DNA from: Phalacrocorax aristotelis
Taxonomy: Eukaryota > Chordata > Aves > Suliformes > Phalacrocoracidae
Reading direction: 5' to 3'
DNA: 64,000 nt
NCBI RefSeq assembly: GCF_949628215.1
Contig: NC_134288.1
Span: 8,749,682-8,813,681 of the forward strand
Positions 57,701 to 64,000 of this stretch are shown one piece after another. How positions within the stretch are numbered: the first letter of the stretch is position 1; every line of letters starts with the position of its first letter. The notes under the pieces are model-generated. The model was not told the origin of the DNA. It made no database searches and saw nothing but the letters and a program-made list of their open reading frames with translations. The translations under genes were made by a program, and so were the position numbers.

Positions 57701-60700
57701 CTCGCCGGCTGCAGGGTAGCGCTACTTAAACCTTTCGCTTTAGCCGTGCCACATTTATCGGTCATAAAAACTAGTTGGAATACGGAGAGGCCGCACCGAA
57801 TGTATTTTTCTGAAGAAGCCAGTGGCACGGAGCGCGAATCTTGCGCAGTACCTCCATAAGTTGTCTCTGCAAGTTGCTTTTTCTGTTTAACGTTGGTATC
57901 GAGCCACGTGTTTGTGTTATTTCAGGAGCTTGCTCTGGTTAGAACTTGGTCTTTCTGATGCAGAAGTTCATCATACGTGACACACAAAACTGCTGTAGCT
58001 GAGGCCAAGGAGCAAAGCTCCTACTCGGAGCACAGAACTCTCGCTACTCCAGCAGTTCTTTGGCTCTGTATTACGTTGGTTCAGTCGTCGTCATACTGTC
58101 TCCCACAGAGCAGCATCTGGCGTAAGATTTCTGGCAAGGTGTGCAATACCTTACATAACATGCCACGTGGTTTCTTGAAAAGCACTTTCTCCACATCAGT
58201 AGCAGCACTACCTTTCAGCATAGCATGCTTCTGGATCAGTAAAACTGTTTCCTGCAGTAGGAAGCTTATGTCCAGCAGAGAATAGACTGTAAGAAGAGCT
58301 GCACCAGGATTAAGGGTGCACGCCGAGGATTGTTGCCAGGCTTGCTTCTTCAGGCTTCTTGCAGTGGCCTTTGTACTTACAGTTGTCATGCTCTGATACG
58401 TTCAAAAAAGACTATGCAAATCTGTGGTGGCTTTCGGTCACAGGGAGGGCAAGGGCTATTTCTGCACTTCTGCATAGTGTGTGCTCAGTGAGCACGGTGC
58501 TGAGCCCGACTTAAGTCACAGGGAACAGGACAGAAACGTAAAAAGCTGAGGGTATCTGAGCTATGTTGGTACTGAAGAGTTAACCTGAGGGAAATGTTTG
58601 GGTTGTTTTTTTTTTCTGGGTCTGCTCTGCTCTGCTCTCTGTGTTCACGGTCAAGTAGCAGGGTTTTTGGTTGGTTGTTTTGGGTGTTGTTTTTTTTTTT
58701 TATGTAGTGGAAGACAGTTAACTTCAGGATTTTTTCTTTGATTCTTTAGCTCTGTCAACTTCCTTGGATATTGGGCTGAGTAACTGGAGCTTCCTATACG
58801 TCACGGTCTCCCTGTGAGTACAAACACCATCTTCTCTGGGAGCCCTGTGGTGGGGTTTAGAAAGCGCTTTGTCAGGGTCAGTTTCTTGAACGGGTGTATG
58901 GCTTGGTGGGGCTGCCACGCAGGCTTTGTGAGAGCTTCCTGGGAGCGATGTAGAAGTGGGTGATCTGGTTCCTAACAATGCTTTTCTGGGAAGGACTATA
59001 TTGTAGGAGACTGACAGTGTATTTTGGTCCTTACAGCTACACGATGACCAAATCCTCAGCCATTCTCTTCATCCTGCTTTTTTCACTGCTCTTCAAGCTG
59101 GAGGAAGTGGTAAGGGTCCCACGTAATGCTTTAGGGAGGGAGGTCAGTCCCAGGGAGATAGGCAGTGTATGTACAAGAAATATGTAAGTAGAGGAAGAAG
59201 GCAGTTATGTGGATGAATCTGAAAGAGAGGAGGTATCTGTCTCTGTTCAGCTCCAGGAGCCTGTAGTGACTTTGTGTTTGCTCTCATCCAGAGGGTGACA
59301 TTGCTGCTGGTGGTTCTGCTCATCGCTGGGGGGCTCTTCATGTTCACCTACAAGTCCACACAGTTCAACGCACAGGGGTTTGTGCTGGTGCTGTGTGCGT
59401 CTTTCCTTGGGGGTATTCGCTGGACTCTCACACAGATACTTATGCAGAAGGCTGACCTGGGTATGTAGGGTGTTAGGAAGTGGGTGGTGGTGCTGGTAAC
59501 AGGGAGGGGAATAAGGATGCGGTAGCCCTTGCTGCAGAAACAAAACATATCGTGTAAGGGGCGGTGTTTGAAACATGGGGCAGGGGTTATCTGTTAATGG
59601 GTACCCAAGGTGGCTTGGCCTCTGCAGCAGCATAGGCATGGGCATGACAAATAAGGTGTATGTCTAGGAATGGTACTAAAAAAGGCTCTAGGAGCTATGT
59701 TATTGGCTGGCTTGTTGCTACCTGGTCTGTTATTGATTCTCTTCTTTCAGGGCTCCAGAACCCCATTGATATCATGTTTCACCTGCAGCCGCTCATGTTC
59801 CTGGGGCTCTTTCCGCTCTTTGTGGTGTTTGAGGGTGCGTGAGTTAATTAGAGAAAGCAGGGATAGCTTTATAGAGTGGTTGGGGAGATTGCCTAGCAGT
59901 TTTTTGTTTGAGATGATTCATTTAGATAAGTGAACAGCTATGAACGTTACAAAGTAGTTAGAGACCTGGAATTACAAGGACCCAGATACACCTTATGCTG
60001 GCAGAGCATTAAAGAGTGTAGGAATAGTAGCCTGCCACACTTCCTTACCAGGAGTAAGGGCTGTGAAGAATTGGCTCCACATCCTCCTGACACTGGAATG
60101 AGCAGCCCACCCCCATCTTGTTGTGAGTGGGAGTTGGGAAAGGTACTTTGCTACTCACTGTCTTGTTCCTAGGCCTGCCTTTGTCCATATCAGAGAAGCT
60201 CTTCCGTTTCCATGAAGCAGGAATGCTGTTCTCTCTGGTAGGGAAGCTGTTCTTGGGTGGAATTCTTGCCTTTGGTCTAGGCTTTTCTGAGTTCCTCTTG
60301 GTTTCCAGAACATCTAGCCTCACCCTTTCCATTGCTGGCATTTTTAAGGTAAGGCATGGTTCCTGGGCTAATACTAGAAGGCAAGTACTGGTTAATCCCT
60401 AATGGGCCTCATGTGGTGGGAACTTTCTTAGAGCCTTAGAAATCATCCCATTACTCTCATTCTCCTTGCACAGGAGCTTGATGCTTTGCCTTGCAGTCTC
60501 TGCAGTGAAGTCCCTTGGTCCCTGACAGCAAGGAGCAGAGACTAGTGGCTGTTCTGTAAAAAACAGCATTAAGGCCCAAAGTTTGGTGGGATCTGGGATA
60601 GACTAAAACACATGGACCTCGTGAGCAATGGATGGTGCGGGAGGGAGAAGGGGTGAGAAGGGCATGCTCTTGCATCAGACCTGGATATGAACAAATGACT

Positions 60701-61421
60701 GGTTTGAGCTAGTTTGGCACATTCTCCCCACCTTTGAGGAATCCAGCACACATGCTTTCGAGCTGAATGGTGACATCTGAAATTTGTCTGATCCAGAAGT
60801 CACAGGATTCCCATATAGCCCAGCTATGCAGAGGACTTAAAATCCCACATCCCAGTTTAACAGGTCATTCTGTTTCTAGAAACTGTTTTTAGAACTCTGG
60901 ACATGGAAGAATGTGCTGATGGAAGTTAGCAGTCCGGCATCTTGATCTAGGCTTGAGCTGTGAAACATCTCATGCATATCTCTTCAGGTCCTGCCCTGCC
61001 ACTTGTCATGTTTTTTGTTTCCACAGGAAATCTGCATTTTATTCCTCGCCACACGTTTGCTGGGAGACCGCCTCAGTCTTTTGAACTGGCTGGGCTTTGC
61101 TGTCTGTCTGTCAGGAATCTCCCTTCATGTCATTCTCAAAGCCATGAATTCCAAAGGTGATTCTGTTTTAAATCCCCTTCTCTTTCTGTATAGGCATTCT
61201 CATAGCGTCACTAGGAGCTGTGTCTAGTTCCAGCTCCTTGCCAACGCCAGGTTTGATGGGTTTTCTAGTGAGTTTGTCACTAAATGGGCTGTCTGCATGC
61301 AGGTGAAAAAGCACTGATGCTACACAAAGAGGCCAGCTCCGACCCTGACCTGGAGTTGCTGCTGCGCCACACTGGACATGGTGAGGAGGAGGAAGAGGAT
61401 GTTGAAACCCCACAACACTGA
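57120..61421 (+). CDS. SLC35C2: SLC35C2, Golgi nucleotide-sugar transporter family protein
   Basis: A multi-pass protein of the triose-phosphate/nucleotide-sugar transporter family. The mammalian protein is in the early secretory pathway and promotes Notch O-fucosylation; its own transport activity is not firmly shown. Exons: 57,120-57,236; 57,310-57,460; 58,750-58,813; 59,037-59,109; 59,292-59,460; 59,751-59,834; 60,173-60,348; 61,027-61,156; 61,303-61,421. Total 1,083 nt, 360 residues (human about 365). About ten hydrophobic segments are visible, with family motifs [52 protein letters not shown] and [16 protein letters not shown]. The C-terminal tail is hydrophilic and acidic ([12 protein letters not shown]...GEEEEEDVE). 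The ATG at 57,120 opens directly onto the first membrane segment. The order ELMO2-SLC35C2 on one strand is the same as in human. Confidence 0.95.
57461..58749 (+). other. SLC35C2 intron 2
   Basis: 1.3 kb; the GC-rich start is the tail of the CpG island. Poly-T/G low complexity at about 58,600-58,705. No gene or repeat recognised. Confidence 0.6.
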
Positions 61422-62143
61422 ACATGAAGCACAAAGCCCCCTGCTCGGTTCTTACCAAACCTGCCTGACAGCTGTCTAGGAGGGTCCAAGAATCTCTGTC
61501 TGTGGCCACCCAAAGGAGAGCCAGGGCCTGGTGAGAGTCCTGCTGTTCTGCTACAGTGTGGATCTGTAGATGCTGCACAAGAAACAGGCAATATCCCTTT
61601 CACAGAGAGCGAACTTGGAAGATGAGCCCTGGTTCAGTGGAAGTAGAACAGTGTGGTGAGACTGGGAAATCCTATAGAAAGTTTGTTAGGGAATCCCAAA
61701 GGCTGTATATTGAGAGTGTAGACCATGAGCTGTAGAATGTGGACATGTCTGGACCTGCAGGCTGAGTGTTTCAGGGATGATTTTAGTGGTGTTTAGGCTT
61801 TGGCATCAAAAGAGAAGGTAGATATACCTTCCCATAATTTTGTTACGGTCCTGCTAAGTAGGAACTCCCAACTTGGAGGGAGCGAATGACTATATATAAA
61901 TACATAGATTTGTCCCAGTGAGAAGGAGCCTCTGTGCCTGGTGACCTCCATGTTCTGTGTGCATAGTGAGAAGAGGACCAATTGAACATAGCCAAATGAA
62001 TTGGCTGGGGGAAGGACAGGGATGCATGAGTACTTCTGACCCTACAGGCCAAGGGGAGAACGATGCCACAGGAGATCTAGCTTGAGCAATAAGCTTATCA
62101 GAAAGTATGTGGGTATTTGAGGGGGGCGTTTTTTGTTTTTTTA

Positions 62144-62149
62144 AATAAA
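62144..62149 (+). terminator. SLC35C2 polyadenylation signal
   Basis: AATAAA lies 723 bp after the stop codon, followed by T/G-rich sequence (ctgtttttctg). This would give a 3' UTR of about 0.74 kb. Confidence 0.65.
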
Positions 62150-62164
62150 CTGTTTTTCTGATTC

Positions 62165-64000
62165 CCTTTTGTCTGCACATTATGCACCTACACTTCATCA
62201 AGCAGAGGTCATTTGTCTTCTGAACTCCTTTCCTTTTAGACCCACACTGACCCTGTCACTGCATGCCCAATTATTTTTGAGGCCTGGCACACAAAATACT
62301 TACCTGTGAACAGGGTCCTTCATCTCTAGGACTAGGGGGATCTTCCTGCAACCTGTCATACTGTGCCAGCCAGGAGATCATACTGACTTGTTTGCCTTCA
62401 TGTGTGAACAAGACACCATATCCTAAGACGAATTTTGGTATTGTGGCTTTTTGTAGGAATCTTATCTCTTTGCCCCATTGGATTTGATCAGTTAGGGCTG
62501 CAGCCTTGTCCAGGAAAGGGGAATGGTGCAGGACTTAAGATGTGTCTTTTTGCTTTCTGCTAAGCCGCAGGTAGTGTTGGGCAGGTGGCTGGTTTTTTGC
62601 ATGGCAGATTTTTTGCCTCTTTGAAAATTCTGTTTGATGCTAGCTTTTGGAGTTTTTGGAGTGGAAATAACTAGAGAGCTTCCAGAGGGATAACAGTGCT
62701 GTCTTTCTCCTGAGAAGAGCTGGGTATTGAAGTGCACTCATATTCTGTTTGAGAACCTGAACCATTTTGACTAGACTGGCCCTCTGTTGATCCTGCTTCA
62801 TCATTTTCAGATATGAAGTTGTTCTTGATGACTTTAATCAAGAGCATGTCCTGCAAAAAACTGAACCGTAGAATCATAGAATACCAGGTTGGAAAGGACC
62901 TCAAGGATCACCTGGTTGAACCTTTATTGGCAAAAGCACAGTCTAGACAAGATGGCCCAGCACCCTGTCCAGCTGAATCTCAAAAGTGTCCATTGTTGGG
63001 GAATCCACCACTTCCCTGGGGAGATTATTCCAAGTAGTTCTGAAGAAGAAAACTTTTGTTAATGATCATCTTTAATGATGTTCTATTAGACACTGGTAAC
63101 TTGCTTCAGAGCAGACAGCAGGTGGTGCAACTACCTCATGTAAAGCTACTGAACCAGCAGTTCCAGGCCAGGCTGGTACACCAAGGGCTCTTGTGCACCA
63201 AGTAGGATGCCTGGAGCTGAGAATGGCTTGGTCTGTCCCTATCTGGATTTTCCAGTAGCTGGGACTTGTAATGCTTCCAACAGGATTCACCCTGCTTACC
63301 CTACTGATAGGTGTGAGCCCCAAGCACTAACACTCTGTACTTGATGTGGGGCAGTGATGCTTTCTGCACGTGATCTGTGTTTAGCAACACCACAGCTGCT
63401 CTTTGCATTTCATTTTCCGCTCTCCTAGAACTGAACCTGGGGCATCCGTCTACTGTGAAACTCTTAGACTGGGATTCCAGGTCTCTGTAAATCCAAGGTA
63501 AAGGCAACTTTGTTCACAGGCCAGGATTTGCACCACAAATGGTGTTTAAACATGAAATTTTATTATGCCAATGCAAGTGCTTGTGAACCGTAGAACCCTG
63601 TAGTCTGTTGCTTCCAGTCTCGTTTCCTCTTTAACATAGAGGGGATGTCCTAGAACCTAGTGTCCATGCTTAACATTTCTGATCTAGACACAACTTTTTT
63701 TGGCAACAAATATGACATAGTCATTCACTACAGTGAGGTGTGCTCAGAACAGCTTTTGGGACAAGCAGTTCTGCACCCTTCCCTGGAAAGCTGCCAGCTG
63801 CTTGCTTCCAGTGAGGCTAGGTAGGTGTCTGTTTCTATGTTCAGTAAGGTTTTGTTCTTTTCAGAGATAAAGGTAAGAGAAACCTGGTAAAAGTGTCTAC
63901 TGCTTCATGATTTTGCCACAGCATATGATACAGGTAGTCAGTCCAGTTTGCTTGTGAGACTGACTGGGTATCATTCATCTTGCTTGGGAAGAATCCTATT
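62165..64000. other. Right-hand intergenic region
   Basis: Holds a CR1 fragment (62,868-63,060). The rest has no exon I can support on either strand. Confidence 0.6.
62868..63060 (-). mobile_element. CR1 3'-end fragment
   Basis: About 190 bp in reverse orientation, beginning with the complement of the CR1 terminus (gtagaatcatagaatacc) and continuing 'gttggaaaggacctcaagg' and 'ccctggggagattattcc'. Confidence 0.88.

Overview
The window is genomic DNA from a bird. The evidence is spliced vertebrate genes with GT-AG introns, several CR1 LINE fragments (including 3' ends carrying the ATTCTRTG-type octamer), ERVL-type LTR copies of the kind common in avian genomes, short introns and very GC-rich CpG islands at promoters. 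The species cannot be named from the sequence.

Layout. (1) 1-11,509, minus strand: ZNFX1, from its start codon to the beginning of the NF-X1 zinc-finger array; the 3' part lies off the left edge. (2) 11,455-12,801: a GC-rich divergent promoter holding a C-rich minisatellite. (3) 12,801-19,692, plus: DDX27, complete, 21 coding exons. (4) 20,983-30,021, minus: SNRPB, complete, 7 coding exons, 240 codons; its intron 4 holds a nearly full-length ERVL fossil with 5-bp flanking duplications. (5) About 30,000-31,100: a CpG island shared by SNRPB and, by inference, ELMO2. (6) 37,273-56,659, plus: ELMO2, complete, 720 codons without an optional 36-nt microexon. (7) 57,120-61,421, plus: SLC35C2, complete, 360 codons, starting 460 bp after the ELMO2 stop. 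(8) 62,165-64,000: no gene recognised, one CR1 fragment.

The genes do housekeeping jobs and do not form one pathway: ZNFX1 (helicase of antiviral and small-RNA biology), DDX27 (ribosome biogenesis), SNRPB (spliceosomal Sm core), ELMO2 (DOCK/Rac signalling) and SLC35C2 (Golgi, nucleotide-sugar-transporter family). For the complete genes, exon boundaries were set by hand from splice sites; the coding lengths sum to multiples of three and protein lengths agree with the human proteins as I remember them. For the partial ZNFX1 gene the reading frame is continuous across every junction.

I found no convincing undescribed system. The items most worth a second look are: the five-unit 25-residue repeat in the ZNFX1 N-terminus; the head-to-head ZNFX1/DDX27 promoter with its G-quadruplex-prone minisatellite, an arrangement that differs from human as I recall it; the ELMO2 microexon; the very tight ELMO2-SLC35C2 spacing with no AATAAA in the gap; an unrecognised minus-strand open frame at 31,357-32,186; and the fact that every LTR element here lies antisense to its host gene.
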